Origin: Thalassia testudinum
Lineage: Eukaryota; Streptophyta; Magnoliopsida; Alismatales; Hydrocharitaceae
Direction: 5' to 3'
DNA: 64,000 bases
Assembly: GCA_037157565.1 (NCBI GenBank)
Contig: JAZHRO010000013.1
Coordinates: 79,229,501-79,293,500, forward strand
Shown: positions 23,409 to 34,376 of the stretch, piece after piece
Layout: the number at the start of each line of letters is the position of its first letter
Position numbering within the stretch: position 1 is the stretch's first letter
Made by a program: the position numbers and the translations under genes
Notes under the pieces: generated by a model
What the model saw: only the letters and a program-made list of their open reading frames with translations
Database searches by the model: none
What the model was told of the DNA's origin: nothing

Positions 23409-26207
23409 TGGGCGGGAAATTCCCAAACCCAAAGACCACCTTTTCAGTCCCGCCCACAGCCCTCTCGTCACTACCAGCCGCCTCAGCCTCGGCCCAACCC
23501 TACTTATCCATCAGGGCCAAATCAAGATCAAATGTCCTTAATCCTTCAGACTCTGGCTGACATTCAAAAAACGAATGCGGCTATTCAGAAACAGCACAAG
23601 GACGAGCTTACAGAAGTTAAAACTCAACTGGCCCAGTTGGCAAATTCTCGCCAACCAGGCACACTCCCTTCCCAACCTCTTCCTAACCCAAATAACGTGC
23701 CAACCCAGAAGCGCGTTATGAATCCAAATTTAGGCCACGCCCAATGGATTTATCAGGCTCCTACTGCTCCATCTCCAGACGAGATGGAAGCCTCAACTTC
23801 TTATGCGGGATTTCAGCAACAGCCACCCCTCCTACCAAACCCAAACCAAAATCAGGCCGGATTAAATTCTGTAACAACACGTAGTGGTAAGACAACTCAA
23901 GACCCACATTATCCAAACCACTCCCAGCCGGATAACCATGACCCTAGGATAGTTATCCAAGGTACCGCTGTTCCAGATCCACAACCTGGACCTATCCTAG
24001 AAGAACCAACCAAGATCCCGTTTCTCGAGGCCCTGACCAAGGGAAAGAAGACCACCAAACCCGTGGCCCCTGAGGAGGCCCTGGTCAAGCTCTTTGAGCA
24101 GGTCCACATAAACATCCCCTTGATGGATGCAATCCGCCACGTACCAGCTTACGCACGATTTCTAAAAAATATATGTACACCCCAGCGTAAGCCGCGAACC
24201 AAGGGAGGGAGCCCAATTGTTCTGTCAGAGCAAGCCAGCTCTGTAATCCTTAGTAGACTCCCACCCAAGGCAAAAGATCCTGGAACTCCCCTGATTTCCT
24301 GTAAGATAGGTGGTACCCAATTTGATAGAGCATTGTTAGACTTGGGTGCATCCATAAACCTGATACCCACATCCTTACTTGACCATCTAGAAGAATCTGA
24401 GCTGAAACCAACCGAGGTGACATTACAATTAGCAGATCGATCTATAAAGTCACCAAAAGGGATTCTCGAAGATGTTATCGTGAGAGTGCGGGATTTCTAT
24501 TTTCCAGTGGACTTTATAGTCTTAGATATGGATGCACCTGAGAACCCTAGGGATACACCAATCATTCTAGGGAGACCTTTCTTGGCTACTGCTAGAGCCA
24601 ACATCAGCTGTGAGGAGGGCCAAATAGAGCTTAAGTTTGGAGATCAAACATTGAGAATTGATATATTTAAGGCCCAACAAGGAATTAATTGCGGCGTCAT
24701 CGAACAAATTTGTGACATCAAGACTTTGGTTGATGAATCACACCTCCAGAATGACTCGATTATGCCTCATCAACCACAGAAGGATCTTGACCCGCAAACA
24801 GAGGAGTTGAATCCAGATATGAACAACCCAGTAACTCCCACCCTTGAACCTCACATCTATACTGAACCACCCGCTGCTGCTGAAAACCCCATCCTCGAAC
24901 TGAAACCCCTTCCCTCTCACTTGAAATACGTATTTTTGGGTTCTAATCAGACCTTTCCTGTGATTATCAATTCCAACCTCAGTCCTGAACAGGAATCCCG
25001 TCTGATTATTGTCCTCCAGCAACATCGCAGAGCCATCGGATGGACTCTCGATGATCTGACTGGAATAAGTCCCTCTTATTGTACTCATCATATCTATTCA
25101 GAAGAGGGCACACGACCTTCTCGTGAAATGCAGAGACGCTTAAACCCCAATCTGCAGGAGGTCGTGAAAAAGGAGATCATCAAATGGTTAGATGCCGGAA
25201 TCATCTACCCGATCTCCGATAGTCGTTGGGTGAGCCCAATTCAGGTCGTGCCCAAGAAGGCAGGACTCACCACTATAACGACTGAGACCGGAGAAATCAT
25301 TCCTACCCGATTAGCCAACTCGTGGAGAGTCTGTATAGATTACCGTCGACTCAATTCCTCCACGAAGAAGGATCATTTCCCACTACCCTTCATTGATCAA
25401 ATTCTCGAAAAACTAGCGGGAAATAGGTTCTTCTGCTTTCTTGACGGGTACTCCGGTTATAACCAGGTGGCAATCCATCCTGAGGACCAAGAAAAGACCA
25501 CGTTCACCTGCCCCTTCGGAACATACGCTTTCCGAAGGATGCCTTTCGGTCTTTGCAATGCACCCGCTACTTTTCAGCGATGCATGCTTGCCATATTCTC
25601 AGATATGGTAGGTGATTATCTGGAAGTCTTCATGGATGACTTTTCAGTTTTCGGAGCATCATTCGACGATTGCCTCCAACACTTGGTCCAGATACTCAGG
25701 CGGTGCATCGATGTGAATTTGGTTCTTTCCTGGGAAAAGAGCCATTTCATGGTGCCTGAGGGAATTGTCCTGGGACACTCAATTTCGGAGAAAGGTATCC
25801 AAGTGGATCGAGCTAAGGTTAATCTGATCTCTCACCTTCCTATGCCTAGCTCAATCAGGGACATCCGATCCTTTTTAGGGCATGTCGGTTTTTATCGACG
25901 ATTTATCCCTGATTTTTCAAAAATCGCACGCCCCCTGACCACTCTTCTCTCCAAGGATGTTCCCTTCGAAATCTCCAAGGAATGCACTCAAGCATTTGAA
26001 ATCCTGCGTGACCGAGTCACCCAAGCCCCGATCCTACAGTCCCCTGATTGGTCTCAACCCTTTGAGATCATGTGTGATGCATCCGACTTCGCTGTAGGAG
26101 CGGTTTTGGGGCAGAAAAATGACAAGAAACCTGTGGTCATTTACTACGCCGCAAAACACTCGATGAGGCTCAGCGTAACTATACGGTTACTGAGAAAGAG
26201 CTGCTAG
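23409..26207 (+). pseudogene. pol of element D: protease, reverse transcriptase, start of RNase H
   Basis: The frame is open from 23409; the first ATG is at 23532 and gives 891 residues (numbering from there). After a Gln/Pro/Asn-rich nucleocapsid-like part comes the retropepsin domain with LLDLGASINLIP (Asp270). The reverse transcriptase domain has CFLDGYSGY (Asp638) and FMDDFSVFG (Asp702, Asp703), the Athila variant of the YxDD box, so all three catalytic Asp residues are present. The connection carries FYRRFIPDFSKIARPL, and RNase H starts with MCDASDFAVGAVLGQ (Asp849). A one-base deletion near 26149 then destroys the frame. Reverse transcriptase copies the element's RNA into DNA from the tRNA-Asp primer. 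Confidence 0.92.
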
Positions 26208-26489
26208 CTGTAGTATTTGCCCTAGAGAAGTTCAGATCGTACCTTCTGGGTTCCCATGTCATCATATACTTGGATCACACAGCTGTGAGGCATCTCCTTG
26301 CGAAGAAGGACGCGAAACCTCGATTAATCCGATGGATCTTGCTGTTGCAAGAATTTGACCTTGAGATTCGCGACAAAGCGGGAAAGCAAAACGTGGTAGC
26401 TGATCACTTGTCCCGTCTTCCTTCTGAAATAATTGACCCTTCCGGACCATCACTGAGCATTTTCCCGATGAGCACCTGCTGACTATTGG
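26150..26489 (+). pseudogene. RNase H, C-terminal part, of element D
   Basis: After the frameshift the RNase H reading continues one frame over with [21 protein letters not shown] (catalytic Glu region), then [20 protein letters not shown] and DHLSRLP. Another one-base shift near 26468 ends it at a TGA. All parts needed for RNase H are recognisable but split between frames. Confidence 0.85.
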
Positions 26490-27770
26490 TACTAGCCTTC
26501 CATGGTTTGCTAATATAGTAAATTACTTGGCATCCCATCAGATCCCGTCCGATTGGCCGAAGGCCAAGAAAGGACAAATTACGCTCCGATGCCAAGTATT
26601 ACATTTGGGAAGACCCGTACCTCTTCCGCATAGGTGCCGATCAGATCATCCGGAGATGTGTCCCGGAAGGGGAAGTCAACAATATCCTCTCTTTCTGCCA
26701 TGACCAGGCATGCGGTGGCCATTTTGCCGGACATAAAACCGCATCAAAAGTCCTCCAGTGCGGCTTTTACTGGCCCACACTGTTCAAAGACACATACAGT
26801 CATTGCAAGGCATGCAGTCGTTGCCAGACTTTGGGCAACATGAGCCATCGCGACATGATGCCTATGCAACCGATTCTAGTATGCGAAATCTTGATGTTTG
26901 GGGGATTGATTTTATGGGCCCCTTTTCCTGTTTCGGATGGTTTCGAATACATTCTGTTGGCTGTGGACTACGTGTCCAAATGGATCGAAGCCATACCAAC
27001 CCGAACCTGTGATCACAAAATCATTCTCAAATTCATTCATCAACACATTTTCTCAAGGTTCGGGATTCCTCGTGCAATAATCTCTGATGGGGGGACCCAT
27101 TTCACAAATGCTCAGTTTAGGTCACTGATGACCAAATACGGGGTGTCTCACCGAATCTCTACTCCTTACCACCCCCAAACTAATGGTCTAGCTGAGCTGT
27201 CTAATCGGGAGATCAAGAAAATCCTGCAAGTCACTGTTCGACCTGACAGGAAGGACTGGTCGTCCCGACTTCCGGAAGAATTGTGGGCCTATAGGACCGC
27301 CCACAAGACCCAATTGGGCATGTCTCCCTTTAGACTAGTGTACGGAAAGGCATGCCACCTTCCCGTAGAACTGGAGCATAAAGCCTATTGGGCAGTACGG
27401 AACTGTAATCTAGATCTTTCCAAGGCTGGGACCCACAGAAAACTCCAAATCAGCGAGATCGATGAATTACGCCTAGACGCGTACGAGAACTCGCAAATCT
27501 ACAAGAAGCGGGTTAAAGCCTTCCACGATAAACACATCTCGAGAAAGATCTTTCATCCTGGTCAAAAGGTCCTACTCTTTGATGCCCGACTCAAACTCTT
27601 CCCAGGAAAACTGAGATCTAAGTGGGTCGGACCATATTTGGTCCGACAGGTTTTGGAAATGGAGCAATCGAAATCAGTCCACTCAGCCACGATTCTGAAC
27701 CTTTCATCGTGAACGGTCAGAGACTCAAGCCGTTCATTGATGTAACTTCTACTGATTTGGCTGAGGCATC
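26490..27770 (+). pseudogene. Integrase of element D
   Basis: The N-terminal HHCC zinc finger ([14 protein letters not shown], then CKACSRCQ, about 26690-26830), the catalytic core and the C-terminal domain are all visible. The first catalytic Asp is in WGIDFMGPF (about 26905), the second in IISDGGTHF (about 27080), and the Glu lies in the AELSNREIK region (about 27190-27215). The C-terminal part reads [27 protein letters not shown]. Frames change near 26570, 26890 and 26925, the last two beside short T or C runs, so the longest open piece is 26831-27712. A further shift follows near 27650. Integrase inserts the DNA copy into the genome, here with 5-bp duplications. Confidence 0.9.
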
Positions 27771-29353
27771 TTATATCCTCCTTTCCCCTTGAGCTTATTG
27801 CGCCCAGCCGATGGCGTAAAACTCAGCGCTTAACGGGAGGCAGCCCGTCATTCTCTTTGTAAACCTGAAACTTGTTCTGACACCTTTCAGCACTCGAAGT
27901 TCACCCTTGTAGACAGCCGACCCCAACTCAGATGTTTGCATCTGGGATTTGAATCGTCCGCAAAAATTCAACCCGACCCATCCACTCATCCAAATTTCTG
28001 TCTTAAGGAATGAACTAAGACCCCCCTAGGTTACAATGGGGACATTGCAAATCTTAGGCATGGGGGGGTATGAAAGTGCAAAACTTGTAAGAAAAGGTTT
28101 CAAAAAAAAAAAAAAAAATTCACATATGCCAAAAACACCATAAAAATTAAAAAAAAAAAAAAATTTCGAAAAAGAATAAGAGGAAAAGAGAAGAAAATTT
28201 TGCGAAGGAGAAAAGAAACAAAATGAAAAAGGAGCACAAAATTATGAGAAAAAGTGATAGTCATTAGTAAGGAACTAAGGAATTAACCTAAGTTCTAGAC
28301 CTCATTCAAGAAAAGTGCACAATAAGATTAGTAAAGAATGCAAACCTTAGGGCATTCTTGAATAGACTCTTAGTACCCATTAAGATCTGGACACTCCTCA
28401 AGAGGTTGAGGAAAATGAAAAGCTGAAGTATTAGGTCTAAGGCTTAGGGGAGTATTCGGGCCCTCGTTAACTAATTTTTGGTTTACGGGACTCAGTAACC
28501 TAAGCACCCTAATCTCACACACAACCTGGTTCAGTAAGCGTAAAAATCAGAATCACGCAGAAGCGTCGCAAAAATCTGAAAAGAACACCTAGAATAGGAG
28601 CAGCCGATCAACACAAGTTGATTTGGACGAGTTCCCAGCACGGAGAGGCGGGAAATCCCCTCGAAGATGCGTAACAGAATATCATCTCCTCGGGTGCTTG
28701 TCTCTTAGGATATTTACATATCCTACTGGGGGCATGTAAGCACTCTGCTGGTTCAGATTCCATGGATGGCATTATCTCGAAGTGTCAATTGCCAGGGTCT
28801 GGATTCGGCCACGGAATACCATGGATGGGATTATCTCGAAATCTCAATATCCAGGGTTCCGGGGGTTGCCATGGGCGGTGCTATCTCGAAGCATCGATCG
28901 CCAGGAACCCTTGAGGATTGATGATGGGAGCAAGGAATCTGATACAGACCGTGTTGAAAAGCCAATCCTAGGCTAGAACTAAAAAGAAAAAGAGAGAGAA
29001 AACTCTCCAAACAGAAAAAACTTTCTATCTCTCTCTTACAAAACGCACTGCGAACTGAGCCAGGGCTAAAATCATTTCAAGCACGGGTGCTTTAACCACG
29101 AAGTCCAATAAACCTTAGGTTAGTTCTTGTGGGCCTTAAAAACCTTTGCTAAAAGACTGAGGCTAAGGCTAGACAGATTTGGATCTTGATTGGTACTAGA
29201 GTACCTTTTAGGCCTATGGTTAGCATTCTAACCCAATCTATGCTCAAATAAAAAAGGCACTTATCTAAAACTATTAAAAATTTCATGGTCTAGAACAAGG
29301 GTTGAAACCTTAAGTTTTTGCTAAGGGACTAGCAAAAGCTAGGCATGGTGGTA
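27771..29353 (+). other. Element D 3' non-coding region, triple repeat and polypurine tract
   Basis: No coding frame is supported. GGCATGGGGGGGTA occurs near 28060, poly(A) runs at 28100-28165. Three diverged copies of a block starting CCATGG and containing ATCTCGAA start at 28760, 28819 and 28869. The polypurine tract ends in AGGCATGGTGGTA at 29353. The same triple block with the same spacing recurs in element E. Confidence 0.75.
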
Positions 29354-32163
29354 TGATGAGAACCTCATCATGAGCCATAACTAGCTCATTTTGACCTAAT
29401 ACAAAGGATAAAAGCTCCTACATATCTCAAGGAAAGGCTTAACTCAGAGAATTCTGAGTTTAAGAAGAAAACAAGTCATAAGGGGTAAAAATGCAATTTT
29501 ACCAGTATAATCTGCATACAGGGTAATTCAGGGCCCAAACATAGGTCAAAGAAGCTTAATAAGAATAAAAGTGGGATGAAATGATCTAGCGAGGGCTACA
29601 GCAATTCCAAGAAACTAAATGATAATCTGTAACCCTAAAACAACCCACTTCAATTCACAAGGTTCGAGGCAAAGTAAAAATAGAATAAACCCTCTAAAAT
29701 TCATAGAAAAATAATCTCTAGGGTTTAGAACCTTCAATTTGGCCGTCAGAACCCATTTTGACCTACATTGAGAACCATGCCCAATTAATAACTTAATTTG
29801 GGTTTTTGCGTAAATTGACCGGTCAAACAAGGTTTAATATAGAAATGAAATTCACCATCAGATTCCTTAGGTCCTAATTAGTCATGTATAAAAACTTGAG
29901 CCTAAGAAGAAACCTCCTTGACCGACTTTACACTTTGGTCCTCATATATTTACTCTTTGGCCCTCAACTTTTGAACCCTCGCATTTTGGCCCCTAACTCT
30001 CCTTCGTGCTTTGCGATCAGGTCCCCCCTGCAAAACCTGCCAGCACCATGCTCCGGCGACCTTGCGCGAGCATGGCGCCGCGCAGGGTGAGGTGGGGGAC
30101 CTGGCAAGTAAACCGGGGGTGCCCTGCGTCGTCAGCCATCGCAGGGACACCCCCCTGGTCGATATAACCCACCATACCGGCCGTGCGAACGCACAGACGG
30201 TATGGGTTCTTGTTTCCAGCCATCCTCCGGCGAGGGAGACACGTCGTCTCCCTCCGCCTTCCTCCCTGTTTGATCCCTATAAATACCCCCCGTTGCTCCA
30301 CCGATTGGGGCAGCTTGGATCTGACGGAGAAAATCCCCAACTTTCCTCTCTTCTCTCTCCGGCAGACGCTCACCAGCTCCGGCGGTTCCTCCCCCTTCTC
30401 CTCTTCGCTCTGCCGCAATACCAGCAGCAGAGACTTCCTCCCCTGCTCTTCCCGCGCCACGCCGCACCCAGCTGGTGCCTCTCCGGCTCTCCACTCGCCG
30501 CCGCCCCTTTCCCTGAGCATCATCTTCTCCGGCGACAGTCGATACAACTATCGCCCTGTTCCTCCCCCTTCGTCCCTGCAAGTAAGTTAGAACTATTTCC
30601 CTTCTTCTCCTCTTTCTTTCCCCGGTTCCAATTTGTTCAATTACGCCCTTGACCGACCCTGACCATCGTCACCCCCTTCGACTCCGGCCACCCCCCGGCG
30701 AGATGTTCCCATCGCTCCACAGCCTCACACACCTCGCCGACCCTCACCGAACCTCCGCCTCATCACACTGAGCACCCCCCACCCCTCCACTGCCACTCCA
30801 CACCTCCGTAACACTCCCCCGAACAAACCCATTCCTCCGGTTGCAGTCCAACCTAGGGCTGCCGCCAGACACCACCTTGCGGCCTGCCGCGCAGCTCCTC
30901 ACCTTCGCCGTGCCACGGCGAAGGTTCCCCAGTGGTTTGATCAGGCCGAGAGGCCATATTCGTGTCCGACAGGTTTTGAGGTTCGACCGCCATTAACGCA
31001 CATTGAAGCAGCTTCTCCCGCGCTCCAGGCTTGAGGACTCCAGGTCTCCAGCTGCTGCGGATTACGGGGAGTCTTGCGAAGGCAGCCAGCCAGTAACCTA
31101 CGCAAATCAAAGCCACAGCTGCAGAAGCCAGGCCGCGGTCTCCCAGCAGGCGCCCGCGAGGAAAGGTCTGCGTTTAGTCCCACATCGGTAAGCCTCACAC
31201 ACTTTCCACTGTTTAAATTGATTTTGTGCACTAGCCTTACTGCCTCAGCACACGGGGTGAGGTCCCCTTCACCCGCCCGGGTACCCGGTCTCGTCCGCGC
31301 TCACGCCCCGCGGACCTGACCCGACCCGACCCGACTTAGACTGACCTGCACTCCTCGCCCACCACTCACGCCGGTGGGCCTGGACCCGGGCACGACCCGT
31401 ACTCGATTACCCGGCAGCTCTGGGAGAGCTTTCCCAAGAGTGGTTTCAGAGAGAGAGAGAGACGCGGGGGGGGAGGGTAGAGTAGGTTTTGCCTCTGACG
31501 AAAAACTCTGAAGTGTGCAGGCACAGGCGAAGAAGAAGACCCGCGGAAGAAGAAGGAAGCTGACTGTAGCAACAGGTAGTTTAAGTCGTCTGATTTGGAA
31601 ATCAGACGACGGCCTGAAAGGAAAAGAAGAAAGAAGGAGGGGTGACGTCCCTGGCTGAAAAAGAAAAGAAGAAGCTGACACTTAGCCGCAGGGAGGAGAA
31701 ACAAGAAGAAACTCTAAAGAAGAGGCTGAGCAAGGCAGAAGAAGAGGAAAGGCTGCAGAGAAGAAGTACAGCGGGGCCAAGGAAGAAGAAACCTTCACAG
31801 AAGAGACTGCAGAAAAAGAAGAAGAGAGGCCAAGACAGAAACCAAGGAAGAAGAAGAAGGAGATCTGAAGAAAGAAAGAGGAGCATCACCTCTGCAGAAC
31901 AAAGAAGAAGAAGGAGATCTGAAGAAAGAAAGAAAGAAGAACATCACGAGGAGAAAACAAAGAGAACAACAAATTCTTTCCCTCTCTCTTTCTTTATTTT
32001 GTAAAAGAAACATGTATATCTCTAGAATACAACTTGCTCCCTGAGTTCGACCTCGGGAACTCTTTTATTTTCCGAGTAAAAAATTTATATATTTGAAATG
32101 TTGGTAATAACTGGCTATACTACAACGTTATAACAATAAAACCCGGTTGAACCAACCACTTCA
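29354..32163 (+). repeat. 3' LTR of element D
   Basis: 2810 bp, near-identical to the 5' LTR. Differences include a CCCGA duplication near 31320, a one-base deletion near 30069 and scattered substitutions. TATA box at 30278-30285. It ends in ACTTCA, followed by the GTCTA target duplication. Confidence 0.95.
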
Positions 32164-32168
32164 GTCTA

Positions 32169-32868
32169 CCAATGGTCCTGAACCAATAAACGGACTTATC
32201 TTTAAGAGATAATGGAAAAAGCCGCATCAGCCATATGTCTTCTTGCACATTTCGGGAATGGGTTGTTTGTGCAAGAAGAGTTAGCTCTTCAAGGTGGCTG
32301 AACGGGTCTTCCCTAAGAAGGACATGAAAATGTTTTATAAGGTTCAAAACCACTGGCTTGATCTCTAAATCCCCCTCTGGTATGACCACCCTTGGTCGTT
32401 CCTCAAAGCAAGATGGGTCATAGAAATCCTTGAGAGGAATAACATGCTGTTGATGGGGTGGTGGGTTTGGTCTTTGGTTGGCTAGGTTTAGGATATTCCT
32501 AGTCAACATTTGTTTGTTGGTACTAAGTTGGGCAATCTTCTCAACCAAAACAGCATATTGTTGGGATTTTGGCATCTCAGTATTAGGGAGCTCCAGATGT
32601 GGGAAGTCAAAGGTGGGCGGGTTTTGAGTGGATGGGTCAAAATCAGGATTAGTGGTGGGATTAGAGGTGGAAGTGGACAGGTTAGTGAGCCTATTTTGAT
32701 TTTACATTTTTTCAAAAACAAAGAAAGATGTAAAAGCGATCTTTTTATGCGTGGGGCGAAATCAAATGGTTCCTCCAAGAGAGTTTTTGAGACCGTCGCC
32801 CATGCATAAAATGGAAGAACGGGAGGGGAGAAGAGATGGAGATGAGAGAAGGTGCGCAATTCAAACAA
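32169..32868 (-). pseudogene. gag, N-terminal half, of element C
   Basis: On the minus strand the part from about 32575 encodes PLKDFYDPSCF, then PEGDLEIKPVVLNLIKHFHVLL, EDPFSHLEELTLLA and MRLFPLSLKDKSVYWFRTIGRL. This is the start of the Athila gag capsid domain. It stops where element D begins and resumes at 18360. A second frame (32868-32503) overlaps upstream, and the true start is uncertain. The motif order is the same as in gag of element B2 (60006 onward), which is the closest relative in this window. Confidence 0.82.
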
Positions 32869-34353
32869 TAAAATACTAGGCCTAACTTAGGTGTGACTCC
32901 CTAAAATTTACCTAGGACTTGGTCTATCTGGGAATTAAGTAATCAATAGTGAATACCTATTCTGTCAACAAATCCGGCCAAGTTGCTTAAGGGGAGGTTT
33001 GGGCCCAAGCATTTCCTAGGAAAATTCCTACGGGCTTGTACAAACCTGCACCTGGTTGTTTGACATGGCCCCTCAGCCTGAACACCGGATGTAGATGATA
33101 GAATTGATATTAACTAAAGAAAACTTAAAACCTAGATAGCAAGCCTAAATTTGATGAATCATTAGGGGTAAAGTTGCTACAAAATTTTAATTAAGCCTAT
33201 GATACTAATGTGCACAAGAAATGTGGAGGGTGTTGATTTGGGTATTACCCTGTTATTTCAATCTTTTTGTGTGTGTCCAAGAATTGGAAGTTGATTCCAA
33301 TGAAAAACAAGTTGTCACAATATTTTTTGCATTTCTGATTTTTAGGATTCAAATTAATTTAATGTGTTTTAGGGTTTCTCTTTTTAAATGTTCAAACAAG
33401 TTTGAAACTCAAAAATTAAAGGAAAAATAAGTTGTATTGGTGATAGTTAATTTCCTTTAATGTGGGTCTCTAAAAAGAAAGAAAGAAACCCTAATCCAAT
33501 TGGCCCTAAGACAGAAAATTACCACCAATGAATTATTTTTCAGCTTTCTGTATTAAGTAGTGGTTCAAACAGGTTAAGCAACACCACTACCTTATGGAAA
33601 ATCAAACAAAGATTCCAGAAAATATTTTTTTAAGATTTTAGGAATTTGTTTGATATTTGTTTTGAATTTTTTTTTGTTCTAGTGTCAAAGTCCAGAAGTG
33701 ATACCCGTCGGTATTTTGGACTTTCTGTACCACCACCAGCCTCCAAAAATTTTTGTGAATTTGTGATGTGTATATTTTGACAAGGATCTAAATTTCATAA
33801 AAATTGGCTAAGTAGAAAAAATGTAAAAATTCACTGATAGTAGCAAAACAGGAAGAATAAAGGGTGTGACCCCTCTATAATCCATGAATTTTTAAAAATT
33901 AAATACAATGCCAATTAGTTTGAAATTTGGAACAGATGTTCCCAACTTGATTTAGAATCTCTGTGTGAAGATTCAAGATTTTAGGAGACTTGTGGTATTC
34001 GGAATTGATTTTTCAAATCCACACAGATGTCTGGATCCGAAAAACAGAATACCTGCACGTAAGGTAGAGTGGTGTTTAATGGGGCAATCAATCAAACAAT
34101 GGGTTTTAAAGGTACCACTCCACCAAAATTTGATGTTTAAGATCTTGAAATCAAAGTTTAGTATATTTTGGCAGTCTTTTAGGCTGAGTGACAAGAAGGA
34201 AGAAACCAACCTAGAATCGTGGGAAGAAAAGGAACTTTGAGCTCCTGCTTCCAAATTCTCATTTTCTTCCTATAGTTCCTACACATAGAAGAACAGAGGC
34301 AAGGGGATGAAATCCACTTTAAGCAAGAGAAAAACAATTTGCAAAGCCATGCC
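32869..34353 (-). other. Leader of element C
   Basis: The AT-rich stretch between primer site and gag has no supported frame. I see no copy of the conserved leader block shared by D and E. Confidence 0.6.
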
Positions 34354-34371
34354 TCCCCAGCAACAACGCCA
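34354..34371 (-). other. Primer-binding site of element C, tRNA-Asp type
   Basis: On the minus strand TGGCGTTGTTGCTGGGGA lies a few bases after the LTR end. It differs at three positions from the tRNA-Asp complement and fixes the element's orientation. Confidence 0.85.
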
Positions 34372-34376
34372 AAAAG

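Larger units (their letters stand above)
18361..32163 (+). mobile_element. Element D: full-length Athila-like Ty3/gypsy retrotransposon, young
   Basis: A complete 13.8 kb element: 5' LTR 18361-21165, primer site 21169-21186, leader, gag, protease, reverse transcriptase, RNase H, integrase, non-coding 3' region, polypurine tract and 3' LTR 29354-32163. The host sequence GTCTA is repeated exactly on both sides (18356-18360 and 32164-32168), and gag of element C is continuous across the two sides. I counted about 30 substitutions and a few small indels between the LTRs, near 1%. At the commonly used rate of 1.3e-8 per site per year that is several hundred thousand years. No third, envelope-like frame is seen between integrase and the 3' LTR. 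Confidence 0.95.

Noticed and set aside
27771..29353. Envelope-like third frame, as described for some Athila elements.
   Set aside because: No frame above about 65 residues with a signal or membrane segment is present here.
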